From positions 1 to 21,097 of the forward strand of contig CAYYFX010000070.1 in the NCBI GenBank assembly GCA_964471155.1: a stretch of 21,097 bases of DNA. Direction: 5' to 3'. The stretch is from CAYYFX01 sp964471155 (lineage in GTDB: Bacteria > ARS69). The notes beneath the pieces were generated by a model, which saw nothing but the letters and a program-made list of their open reading frames with translations, searched no databases and had not been told where the DNA came from. Made by a program: the position numbers and the translations under genes. Shown piece by piece: positions 14,844 through 21,097 of the stretch. How positions within the stretch are numbered: position 1 is the stretch's first letter; each line of letters opens with the position of its first letter.

Positions 14844-16343
14844 CTAGAGGTCGTACAGCGCGCCGTACTTTTCCGAAACGTACTCCACGAAGTACTTCGG
14901 ATGCGCGGGTTTGCCGGTGGCCCGCCGCACGAGGTCCGCGGCGGCGAACTCCCGGCCCGGGCGGTGGATCTTCCGGCGCATCCAGTCCCGGATGGGCGTG
15001 AGCTCCCCCTTGGCCAGGGACGTCTCCACGTCCGGGAGATCCTGCCGCACGCGCGCCCAGAGCTGCGCGGCGTACAGGTTCCCGAGCGAGTAGGTCGGGA
15101 AGTAGCCCATCAACCCGGCGGCCCAGTGCACGTCCTGCAGCGCGCCCTCCGACGCCTTGCGCGGGACGATCCCGAGCAGCTCCTTCATCTTGCGGTTCCA
15201 CACGTCGGGCACCGCCTTCGGCCGGATGCTCCCGTCGAAGAGCCCCTTCTCGATCTCGTAGCGCAGCACCACGTGCAGGTTGTACGTGACCTCGTCCGCC
15301 TCCACGCGGATGAAGGACGGGGTGACCTCGTTCACGGCGAAGTGGAAGTCCGGAAGCGTGACCTCGTCCAGGACGCCGGGGAACGCCGCCTTCAGCTTCG
15401 GCAGGAAGTGCCGCCAGAAGGGGAGGCTCCGGCCCACGATGTTCTCCCACAGCCGGGACTGCGACTCGTGGATCCCCAGCGACACCGCCGTCCCGAGCGG
15501 CGTGCGCTGCATCCGCTCGTCCAGCCCCTGCTCGTACAGCCCGTGGCCCGCCTCGTGGATCAGCCCGAACAGGCACGGACGCAGGTCGTCCTCCAGCACG
15601 CGCGTGGTGAGCCGCACGTCCCCGGTGGAGAAGCCCGAGCAGAAGGGATGCGTGGACAGGTCGATGCGACCCTTCGAGAAGTCGAAGCCCATCGCCTCCA
15701 GCACGGTGCGCCCGAAGGCCAGTTGCGCGTCGTGCGGGAAGCGGCGGGTCAGGATGGTGGAGTCCGGGCGGCGCTTCGCGGCGGCGATCCTCCGCACGAG
15801 CGGGATCGTGGCCTCCTTCAGCTCGCCCAGCAGCGGATCCAGCTGCTTCACCGTGGCGCCCGGCTCGAACACGTCGAGGTGGGCGTCGTACGGGACGTCG
15901 GCGTAGCCCACCGCGTCCGCGACGCGCCGCTTCAGGCGCACCAGGGTCACCAGGTGCCCCTCGAAGTCCGGCCAGCGGCTCTCCCGGAACGCCTTGCGCC
16001 AGGCGGCCAGCGCCCGGCTCTCCGCGCGGGACACCTCCTCGACCAGCTCGGACGGGATCCTCGAGGCGCGGTCGTACTCCCGGCGCGCCTCGCGGACCAT
16101 CGCCCGGTCCTTCGGCGAGAGGCGACCGTTCGCGGACTCCGCGTCCTTCAGGGCCTTCCGGAAGTTGCGGGACACCAGCTTCTCGTGCGAGACCTTGGCC
16201 AGCGTGGCGAGGTGCTCGCTGCGGGCGGGAGCGCCGCCCTCGGGCAGCATGGTCTCCTGGTCCCACTCCAGGATCTGCGATGCGCGGGCGAGGTCCTGGA
16301 ACTCGGCCCAGCGGTCCAGCAGCGGCTTGAGTTGCGCGTTCAC
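14844..16343 (-). CDS. Carboxypeptidase Taq-type metallopeptidase, family M32
   Basis: A cytoplasmic metallocarboxypeptidase that trims C-terminal residues from peptides. The 499 residues match the family length and show all M32 landmarks: ILEWDQETMLP (24-34), HPFCSG (232-237), DVRLTT (242-247), HEAGH (263-267) with two zinc-binding His and the catalytic Glu264, IHESQSR (291-297) giving third ligand Glu293, FIRVEADEVTYNLH, and ALQDVHWAAGLMGYFPTY. The start was set at GTG 16343 because GGAG lies seven bases upstream and a promoter with -10 at 16386-16391 would begin transcription near 16379. The upstream in-frame GTG 16382 would then fall outside the message. It is transcribed independently of the rhomboid gene behind it. 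Confidence 0.94.
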   Translation of the reverse strand: MNAQLKPLLDRWAEFQDLARASQILEWDQETMLPEGGAPARSEHLATLAKVSHEKLVSRNFRKALKDAESANGRLSPKDRAMVREARREYDRASRIPSELVEEVSRAESRALAAWRKAFRESRWPDFEGHLVTLVRLKRRVADAVGYADVPYDAHLDVFEPGATVKQLDPLLGELKEATIPLVRRIAAAKRRPDSTILTRRFPHDAQLAFGRTVLEAMGFDFSKGRIDLSTHPFCSGFSTGDVRLTTRVLEDDLRPCLFGLIHEAGHGLYEQGLDERMQRTPLGTAVSLGIHESQSRLWENIVGRSLPFWRHFLPKLKAAFPGVLDEVTLPDFHFAVNEVTPSFIRVEADEVTYNLHVVLRYEIEKGLFDGSIRPKAVPDVWNRKMKELLGIVPRKASEGALQDVHWAAGLMGYFPTYSLGNLYAAQLWARVRQDLPDVETSLAKGELTPIRDWMRRKIHRPGREFAAADLVRRATGKPAHPKYFVEYVSEKYGALYDL

Positions 16344-16350
16344 GGGGACG

Positions 16351-16354
16351 CTCC
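16351..16354 (-). promoter_or_regulatory. Ribosome-binding site for the M32 GTG start
   Basis: GGAG on the minus strand is seven bases before GTG 16343. Confidence 0.4.
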
Positions 16355-16385
16355 GGTTCAGGGGATGCGGGGGCAGATCCACCGC

Positions 16386-16414
16386 ACGATACCCCCGCGT
16401 CGCGGCCCGCTCAA
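16386..16414 (-). promoter_or_regulatory. Sigma70-like promoter of the M32 gene
   Basis: TTGAGC (16409-16414) and TATCGT (16386-16391) are separated by exactly 17 bases on the minus strand. Transcription would start near 16379, about 36 bases before GTG 16343. Confidence 0.55.
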
Positions 16415-16431
16415 GCCGCGCGCCCGGGGCT

Positions 16432-16448
16432 CCGCCCCGGCGGGGCGG
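16432..16448 (-). terminator. Hairpin after the rhomboid gene, possible terminator
   Basis: CCGCCCC and GGGGCGG form a perfect seven-pair stem around a three-base loop, 22 bases beyond the rhomboid stop. It has no T-tract, so termination is a guess from its position between that gene and the next promoter. Confidence 0.35.
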
Positions 16449-16470
16449 CGGCCGGTCACGCGGCGGCCGA

Positions 16471-17316
16471 TCACCCGATCGGGCGCCAGGCCGACACGAC
16501 CACGCTGGCCACGAACCCGAACGCGGTGAGCGCGGCGAGACCCGCGGCCAGCAGCCCGGAGGCGCGCCCCTCCTTGCGGCCGAGATGCGGCCGGTAGGCG
16601 GTGGCCGCGAGCCAGCCGCCGGCGAAGCCGCCGATGTGCGCGAGGTTGTCCACGCCGGGCATCAGGAAGCCCATGAGCAGGATGACGATGGCCCAGGTGC
16701 GGATCTGCCGCGTCATGAGCGACGCGCCCACCGCGTTCCCGTAGACGATCAGGGCGCCCATCATCCCGAACACGGCGCCCGACGCCCCGATGGAGGCGTG
16801 CGGGCTGCCCAACCCGAGGATCGGGAGCCCGTCGGAGAGCAGGAAGCCGAGCGCACCCGACACCGACCAGATCACGAAGAACCGGGCGGGACCGAACGCC
16901 TGCTGCACCTCCGGCGCGAGCTGGCGGGTCCAGAGCATGTTGAACGCGATGTGCAGGAGCCCGCCGTGCAGGTAGACCGCCGTGAGCAGCGTCCACGGAC
17001 GCCCGACGAGCAGGTCGATCGGCGCCGTGGACCCGAGCATCCGCAGCGCGCGCGACGACGGCGACAGCAGGCCGAACACGCCGCCGCTGAACCGGAACAC
17101 GGCGCCGAGGTCCACCGCGAGCGAGAGCAGGTACAGCCCGATGCACACGGGCAGCAGCACGGAGGCGGGGTCGGCCGCGCCGAGCAGGCGCGACAGCGAC
17201 GGGCCGAAGCCCCACAGCCCGGGCCGCGGGGCGCCGCAGAACGGGCAGCGCGGCGCCTGCACCGAGATCAGCTTCCGGCAGCTCGGGCACAGCATGGAGC
17301 CCGTGGTCTGGCGCAA
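16471..17316 (-). CDS. Rhomboid-family intramembrane serine protease with N-terminal zinc ribbon
   Basis: A 281-residue polytopic membrane protease. Residues 10-27 hold a zinc ribbon (CPSC...CPFC: Cys10, 13, 24, 27) followed by PGLWGFGP. About six or seven membrane segments follow. The rhomboid core has GRPWTLLTAVYLHGGLLH, HIAFNML with His122 and Asn126, GASGAVFG with nucleophile Ser179, and LAHIGGFAGGW with His227 of the catalytic dyad. The TTG at 17316 was chosen over ATG 17295: GAGG lies eight bases upstream of TTG, and the resulting start MRQTTGSMLCPSC matches how I remember related bacterial rhomboids beginning. The catalytic dyad is intact, so proteolysis in the membrane is expected; the substrate is unknown. 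Confidence 0.92.
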   Translation of the reverse strand: MRQTTGSMLCPSCRKLISVQAPRCPFCGAPRPGLWGFGPSLSRLLGAADPASVLLPVCIGLYLLSLAVDLGAVFRFSGGVFGLLSPSSRALRMLGSTAPIDLLVGRPWTLLTAVYLHGGLLHIAFNMLWTRQLAPEVQQAFGPARFFVIWSVSGALGFLLSDGLPILGLGSPHASIGASGAVFGMMGALIVYGNAVGASLMTRQIRTWAIVILLMGFLMPGVDNLAHIGGFAGGWLAATAYRPHLGRKEGRASGLLAAGLAALTAFGFVASVVVSAWRPIG

Positions 17317-17324
17317 CGGTTCAT

Positions 17325-17328
17325 CCTC
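17325..17328 (-). promoter_or_regulatory. Ribosome-binding site for the rhomboid TTG start
   Basis: GAGG on the minus strand lies eight bases before TTG 17316 and 29 before ATG 17295. No comparable site precedes the ATG. Confidence 0.45.
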
Positions 17329-17350
17329 GTGCGGAAGGGAACGCCCGGCG

Positions 17351-17379
17351 AATCTAGGGGCGGGGCCGCTCCCGCGCAA
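17351..17379 (-). promoter_or_regulatory. Sigma70-like promoter of the rhomboid gene
   Basis: TTGCGC (17374-17379) and TAGATT (17351-17356) are separated by 17 bases on the minus strand. Its -35 is 11 bases from the -35 of the opposing M42 promoter, so the two polymerases would compete for adjacent DNA. Confidence 0.6.
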
Positions 17380-17390
17380 CCCCGCGCGGC

Positions 17391-17419
17391 TTGTGCGCGC
17401 ACCGGCCCCGCCGTATGCT
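17391..17419 (+). promoter_or_regulatory. Sigma70-like promoter of the M42 gene
   Basis: TTGTGC (17391-17396) and TATGCT (17414-17419) are separated by 17 bases, 37 bases before the ATG. AGGAGG (17446-17451) follows in the leader. Confidence 0.6.
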
Positions 17420-17455
17420 CGCGCGCCCCCCCGGTCCCCCGTCCCAGGAGGCTCC

Positions 17456-18520
17456 ATGCGCAAGGAGTCGAAGGAGTTCCTCGTCCGCCTGCTCGAGGAG
17501 CCGGCCCCTTCCGGATTCGAGGCGAAGGCCCAGCGCATCTGGCGCGACTACGTGGAGCCGCACGCGGACCGCGTGGAGACGGACGTGTACGGGAACCACA
17601 CGGCCGTGCTGGACGGCAGGGACGCGCTCTCGGTCATGCTGCTCGGCCACGCCGACGAGGTCGGGCTCATCGTGAAGCGCGCGGACGAGCGCGGTCATCT
17701 CTCCGTGGGGCGGATCGGCGGCGTGGACCCGGCCGTGCTCGCGGGCACGCGCGTGCGCATCCTCACGGCGAAGGGCGAGGTCCCCGGCGTGATCGGGATG
17801 CCGGCCATCCACCTGCTGCCGCGGGGGGAGACCACGAAGCCGCCGAAGATCGACGATCTCGCCGTGGACATCGGCGCGAAGGACCGGCGCGACGCGCTGC
17901 GGATGGTGTCCGTGGGCGATCCGATCATCTTCGGCGAGGGGTTCCGGGAGCTCGCGAACGGCTTCGCGTCGCACCGCGCCTTCGACAACCGCATGGGCTG
18001 CTGGGTCGTCGCGGAGACGCTGCGGCTCGTGGCCCGCGCGCGCGGACGCCGGGCGAAGGTGTTCGGCGTCTCCACCGTGCAGGAGGAGACCGGCGTGTGG
18101 GGCGCCGGCCTCGTGGCCGACCGGTACATGCCCACGCTCGCCGTCGCCGTGGACGTGTGCCACGACACGTCCACGCCCGGCATCGGCAAGGCCGCGTTCG
18201 TGGACGTGCGCTGCTCGAAGGGCCCCGTGATCACGCGCGGCGTGCGCTCCAGCCGGCGTCTCGCGGAGCTGCTGGAGGCCGCGGCGAAGGCCGCGAAGGT
18301 GCCGTTCCAGAACGACATCGACGAGGGCAGCACGTGGACGGATGCGGATCCCGTGTCCTCGCGGCGCACCGGCATCCCGGCCACGGCGCTCGGCGTTCCG
18401 TGCCGGTACATGCACACGCCCTGCGAGGTCATCCACCTCGGGGATCTGGAGAACGCCGCGAAGCTGCTGGCCGCGTTCGTGCTGCGGCTCAACGATGCGG
18501 TGGACCTTGCGCCGCGGTAG
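17456..18520 (+). CDS. M42-family metallo-aminopeptidase (glutamyl aminopeptidase/TET-like)
   Basis: A 354-residue cytoplasmic, co-catalytic dimetal aminopeptidase of the M42 family, members of which usually assemble into large tetrahedral complexes and degrade oligopeptides. Metal and catalytic residues are all visible: GHADEVG (64-70) with His65 and Asp67, AFDNRMG (175-181) with bridging Asp177, VQEETGVWGAG (208-218) with base Glu210 and ligand Glu211, AVDVCHD (231-237) with Asp233, and YMHTPCEV (318-325) with His320. Start MRKESKEFLVRLLEEPAPSGFE is typical of the family. The ATG is four bases after AGGAGG. It overlaps the start of the next gene by 26 bases, so the two are probably one transcription unit. 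Old database names of cellulase or endoglucanase for this family are misleading. Confidence 0.93.
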   Translation: MRKESKEFLVRLLEEPAPSGFEAKAQRIWRDYVEPHADRVETDVYGNHTAVLDGRDALSVMLLGHADEVGLIVKRADERGHLSVGRIGGVDPAVLAGTRVRILTAKGEVPGVIGMPAIHLLPRGETTKPPKIDDLAVDIGAKDRRDALRMVSVGDPIIFGEGFRELANGFASHRAFDNRMGCWVVAETLRLVARARGRRAKVFGVSTVQEETGVWGAGLVADRYMPTLAVAVDVCHDTSTPGIGKAAFVDVRCSKGPVITRGVRSSRRLAELLEAAAKAAKVPFQNDIDEGSTWTDADPVSSRRTGIPATALGVPCRYMHTPCEVIHLGDLENAAKLLAAFVLRLNDAVDLAPR

Positions 18521-19439
18521 CGCCGCGGCCGCGGCGGCGCTCGCGCTGCCCGCGCTGCTCGCCGGCGCGGCGGCGCCCGCGTCCGCCTACGAGACGCACA
18601 CGCACGACCACGCGGACGGCGCGAAGGCGGAGTTCTGGGTCCTGCGCGAGCAGGCCTACCGGCAGGATCCGCGCGGACCGTTCACGGCGATCGCGGCGCA
18701 CTACCTCGCCGCGGACGGGGCGGTGACGCTCCGCCTGCAGGCGGACTCGCTGGTGGCGTCGGAGGACGGCGATGCGCCCGGCGTGCGCATCCTCCGGGAC
18801 CGGGAAGGGTTCACGATCGAGCCGGTGGCGGGACCGGGGCGCGCGCTGATCCTCGGGGGGACGGCGGTCACGGAGGCCATGGCGCTCGGTCCCGAGCCGG
18901 GCGACGCCCTGGACCTGCGCCTCGGACGTTTCCTCCTCTCGTTCGGCGTGCAGGATGCGCGCACGGCGCGCGTGCTCGTGCACGACCCGCTGCGGCTCGT
19001 GCGGTTCGCGGGGTTCCCCGTGTTCCCGCAGAGCTCGCGCTTCCGCGCGGTGGCGCGCTGCATCCCGGCGGACGGGGACACGCTGGAGCTGGGGACCACG
19101 CGCGGCCTCACGAAGCCGTTCGTACGCGCGGCCACCCTGGAGTTCGAGATCGACGGTGCGCGCTGCCGCCTCGCCGGGTTCCGCGCGCCGGGCGAGGGCC
19201 CGGGCGGCCCGCTGTTCGTCCCGTTCCGCGATCGCACGACGGGCGACGCCACCTACGGCGTCGGGCGCTACCTCACGGTGACCCCGGAGGCGGACGGCAC
19301 CGCGGTGCTGGACTTCAACCAGGCCACGAACCCGTGGTGCGCGTACTCGCCCTTCTACAACTGCGTGCTGCCGCCGCCGGGGAACACGCTGGGCGTGCCG
19401 ATCGAGGCGGGGGAGAAGACCCCCGGGCATCACCACTAG
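18495..19439 (+). CDS. Secreted DUF1684 protein
   Basis: A 314-residue exported protein of the DUF1684 family, function unknown. A signal peptide (MRWTLRR, then an Ala/Leu-rich core) ends near Ala31, and the mature N-terminus is His-rich (YETHTHDHAD). The C-terminal half carries the family's signature: ATYGVGRYL, LDFNQATNPWCAYSPFYNC and LPPPGNTLGVPIEAGE, with Cys282 and Cys290. The protein ends in three His, so metal binding at both ends is possible but unproven. The ATG lies inside the M42 gene with no ribosome-binding site, suggesting coupled translation; TTG 18507 is an alternative start. Its partner being a peptidase gives no firm clue to its role. It meets the next gene tail to tail with 15 bases between stops. 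Confidence 0.85.
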   Translation: MRWTLRRGSAAAAAALALPALLAGAAAPASAYETHTHDHADGAKAEFWVLREQAYRQDPRGPFTAIAAHYLAADGAVTLRLQADSLVASEDGDAPGVRILRDREGFTIEPVAGPGRALILGGTAVTEAMALGPEPGDALDLRLGRFLLSFGVQDARTARVLVHDPLRLVRFAGFPVFPQSSRFRAVARCIPADGDTLELGTTRGLTKPFVRAATLEFEIDGARCRLAGFRAPGEGPGGPLFVPFRDRTTGDATYGVGRYLTVTPEADGTAVLDFNQATNPWCAYSPFYNCVLPPPGNTLGVPIEAGEKTPGHHH

Positions 19440-19454
19440 GGGCGGCGGGGTCGG

Positions 19455-21083
19455 CTAGCGCGTCGCCTCCCGCGCGGCCTCCACCCAGACGGCGACGCGG
19501 CGGGGCCGCGGCCACCATCCGGACTCGATCCCGCGCAGCGCCTTGGCGAGCGCCGCGGGATCGCGGGCGGCCAGCTCCTCGATGCTCGTGACGCCGACGG
19601 CGTCGAGCCGGCGGGCGTTGTCCGGGCCGATGCCGCGCAGCAGGATCAGCCGGCAGCGGTCGCGCAGGGCGGCGATCTGCGCCTGGCTGCTCGCGCCCGG
19701 CACGTGCAGCGCGCCGGCCTCGATCAGCTCCACCAGGCCGCGCACGTCGTCCTTGCCGTGGCGGTGCGCGTACTGCGCCACGCCGTCCGGGATCCCCGGG
19801 ACGTCCTCGGGCCGCGCGCGCCGCGAGTCGATGGTCCAGCGGTCCATCCCTTCCAGCACGAGGAAGGACGCCAGCACGGCCCACGCGCACAGCGACAACC
19901 GCGCGCCGGTCATCGCCGGGGCCTTCGCCTCCGGCGCGGGCGTCTCCGCCGGGGGCGCGGGCGCGGCCTCCGGCGCGGGCACCTCGCCCGACGCGGCCCG
20001 CGCGGCCGCCGCCTCCTCGGCGCGCTTCGCCGCGCGCGCCTGCCGCGGCCGCATCACCTCCCACTCCGGCAGCAGCCCGAGCGTGGCGAGCGCGCGCGCC
20101 ATCGAGGCGCAGGCGAGCGCGAACGGCGCGAAGCCGAGGAAGCCCGGGACGGGCATCTCGAACAGCTTGCCGGACGGCAGGCCCGGCACCGTGTAGATCC
20201 AGCGGCCGCCGGCGATCGAGTTCGCCGCCTCCCAGAACAGGCCGCACAGGAGTCCCGCGAGGAGCAGCCGGTACGTGCGTCCCGGCCGCCCCGCGGCGAG
20301 CTCCGCGAGCAGCGACGGCGCCCCGCGACGCGCGAGCCACGGCTCCAGCAGGAGCACCGGGAGGATCCAGACGAAGGGGAAGAGGAACGTGGGCAGCGCC
20401 AGCACGAGCGCGGTGCCGGCCAGCCCGATCCGGAACAGCCGCCGCGAGGTCCTCGCGTCGAGCGGGAACGGCTTCGAGCGCGCGAACTTGAACAGGTTGC
20501 GATGCCGCAGCAGCTCCTCCACCAGGAAGATGCCCGGCAGCACCGTGGCGAACGAGAGGATCACGCCCAGCCGCCGCGCGATCCACGCGTGCGGGACGCC
20601 CACGTAGTACCAGTTCTCCAGGCGGAAGTTCAGGACCTCGAAGGCCAGCCACACCGGCACGGACCACGCCGCGAGCGCGGCGAGCGGGCGCGCGCGACCG
20701 GCGAACACCGAGAGGTCCCCCGCGCGCATCGCGGTGAGGTGGTTGACCACGAGCAGGAACGGGTACCACGCGAACAGGTAGTACCAGGTGTGGAACGGCT
20801 CCACGCGCAGGACGGACAACGCGGTGCCGCCGGCGAACGCGGCGATCCCGGCGAAGAGCGCGACCCACGACATCCTCGGCGCGCGCGACCAGATCGTGTT
20901 CTCGCGCGCCGCCGGCGCGGCGTCGGCCTCCGCGCGCGCCTTCGCCTCCGCGGGCGGGATGGCGACGCCGGCGCCGGAGACGGGGCGCGGGCGGACGATG
21001 CCGGATCCGGAGGGCTGGCGCGGCGCCGCGGCCGCGACGCCCGCCGCCACGCCCGCCCCCGCTGAGGACGGCTGGCGCGGCAT
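19455..21083 (-). CDS. Polytopic membrane protein with C-terminal helix-hairpin-helix domain; start uncertain, may extend past the right edge
   Basis: From ATG 21083 the protein has 542 residues. Residues 1-65 are low-complexity Ala/Pro/Gly. About eight membrane segments lie between 71 and 340 and one at 396-413. The segment LLCGLFWEAANSIAGGRWIY (278-297) and KLFEMPVPGFLGFAPFAL (306-323) recall an uncharacterised conserved membrane family with WE and FEMP motifs. A flexible Ala/Pro/Glu linker covers about 345-392. The C-terminal soluble part has LRGIGPDNARRLDAVGVTS (482-500) followed by IEELAARDPAALAKAL, a helix-hairpin-helix of the kind seen in DUF4332-like and DNA-binding proteins. The frame stays open to the window edge, so the true start may be outside. 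No function is assigned. Confidence 0.75.
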   Translation of the reverse strand: MPRQPSSAGAGVAAGVAAAAPRQPSGSGIVRPRPVSGAGVAIPPAEAKARAEADAAPAARENTIWSRAPRMSWVALFAGIAAFAGGTALSVLRVEPFHTWYYLFAWYPFLLVVNHLTAMRAGDLSVFAGRARPLAALAAWSVPVWLAFEVLNFRLENWYYVGVPHAWIARRLGVILSFATVLPGIFLVEELLRHRNLFKFARSKPFPLDARTSRRLFRIGLAGTALVLALPTFLFPFVWILPVLLLEPWLARRGAPSLLAELAAGRPGRTYRLLLAGLLCGLFWEAANSIAGGRWIYTVPGLPSGKLFEMPVPGFLGFAPFALACASMARALATLGLLPEWEVMRPRQARAAKRAEEAAAARAASGEVPAPEAAPAPPAETPAPEAKAPAMTGARLSLCAWAVLASFLVLEGMDRWTIDSRRARPEDVPGIPDGVAQYAHRHGKDDVRGLVELIEAGALHVPGASSQAQIAALRDRCRLILLRGIGPDNARRLDAVGVTSIEELAARDPAALAKALRGIESGWWPRPRRVAVWVEAAREATR

Positions 21084-21097
21084 CGACGACGCGGCCC

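Noticed and set aside
14653..14847. A 64-residue plus-strand frame between the lipoprotein and M32 genes
   Set aside because: It is antisense to the lipoprotein signal peptide and the intergenic gap, with no ribosome-binding site or recognisable features.
137..19457. TAG excess as a sign of amber recoding or pyrrolysine use
   Set aside because: Proteins ending at TAG have normal family lengths and complete C-terminal motifs, so TAG terminates. No in-frame TAG interrupts a conserved domain.
1..21097. Search by eye for tRNA, rRNA, CRISPR repeats, insertion sequences and phage genes
   Set aside because: None seen: no regularly spaced repeats, no transposase or integrase motifs, no cloverleaf sequences.

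Overview
The window is very GC-rich (by eye about 70-75%) and almost fully coding. I support 16 protein genes plus one possible gene tail at the left edge. There is no rRNA, tRNA, CRISPR array, insertion sequence or phage signature, and no gene-free stretch over 300 bases; the largest gaps are 785-949 and 12378-12533. Lipobox signal peptides and a C-terminal FlgD-like/T9SS-like sorting domain point to a diderm, secreting, heterotrophic bacterium. GC content and that domain fit a high-GC member of the FCB side of the tree, for example Candidatus Eisenbacteria. This placement is inference.

Layout. (1) 137-3046: a divergent alpha-glucan pair, a secreted protein made of two glycogen-binding (CBM48-like) domains on the minus strand and a secreted GH97 alpha-glucosidase on the plus strand, each with its own sigma70-like promoter. 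(2) 3173-5371: a 732-residue protein with an internal duplication of a kinase-like fold, the second copy degenerate, followed by a helical RsbRD_N-like domain. This is the most unusual gene here. (3) 5416-8114: a secreted M30-like zinc metalloprotease and a lipoprotein with a GATase-like domain. (4) 8111-12377 on the minus strand: a tight operon arcA - arcB - ion-transporter-superfamily permease - 194-residue unknown, which looks like an arginine deiminase pathway with an atypical transporter and no carbamate kinase in view. (5) 12534-13727: glutaryl-CoA dehydrogenase. (6) 13758-17316 on the minus strand: a lipoprotein resembling putative TIM-barrel glycosidases, an M32 carboxypeptidase, and a zinc-ribbon rhomboid protease. 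(7) 17456-19439 on the plus strand: an M42 aminopeptidase overlapping a secreted DUF1684 protein. (8) 19455-right edge on the minus strand: a polytopic membrane protein with a C-terminal helix-hairpin-helix domain.

Taken together the genes suggest a bacterium living on peptides and amino acids (M30, M32, M42 peptidases; arginine deiminase; glutaryl-CoA dehydrogenase for lysine/tryptophan-type degradation) and on alpha-glucans (GH97 and CBM pair). Two properties run through the window. Promoters follow TTGnnn - 16/17 - TAnnnT and help choose start codons. Stop codons are TAG in 12 of 16 genes, TGA in 4 and TAA in none, which is unusual at this GC content.
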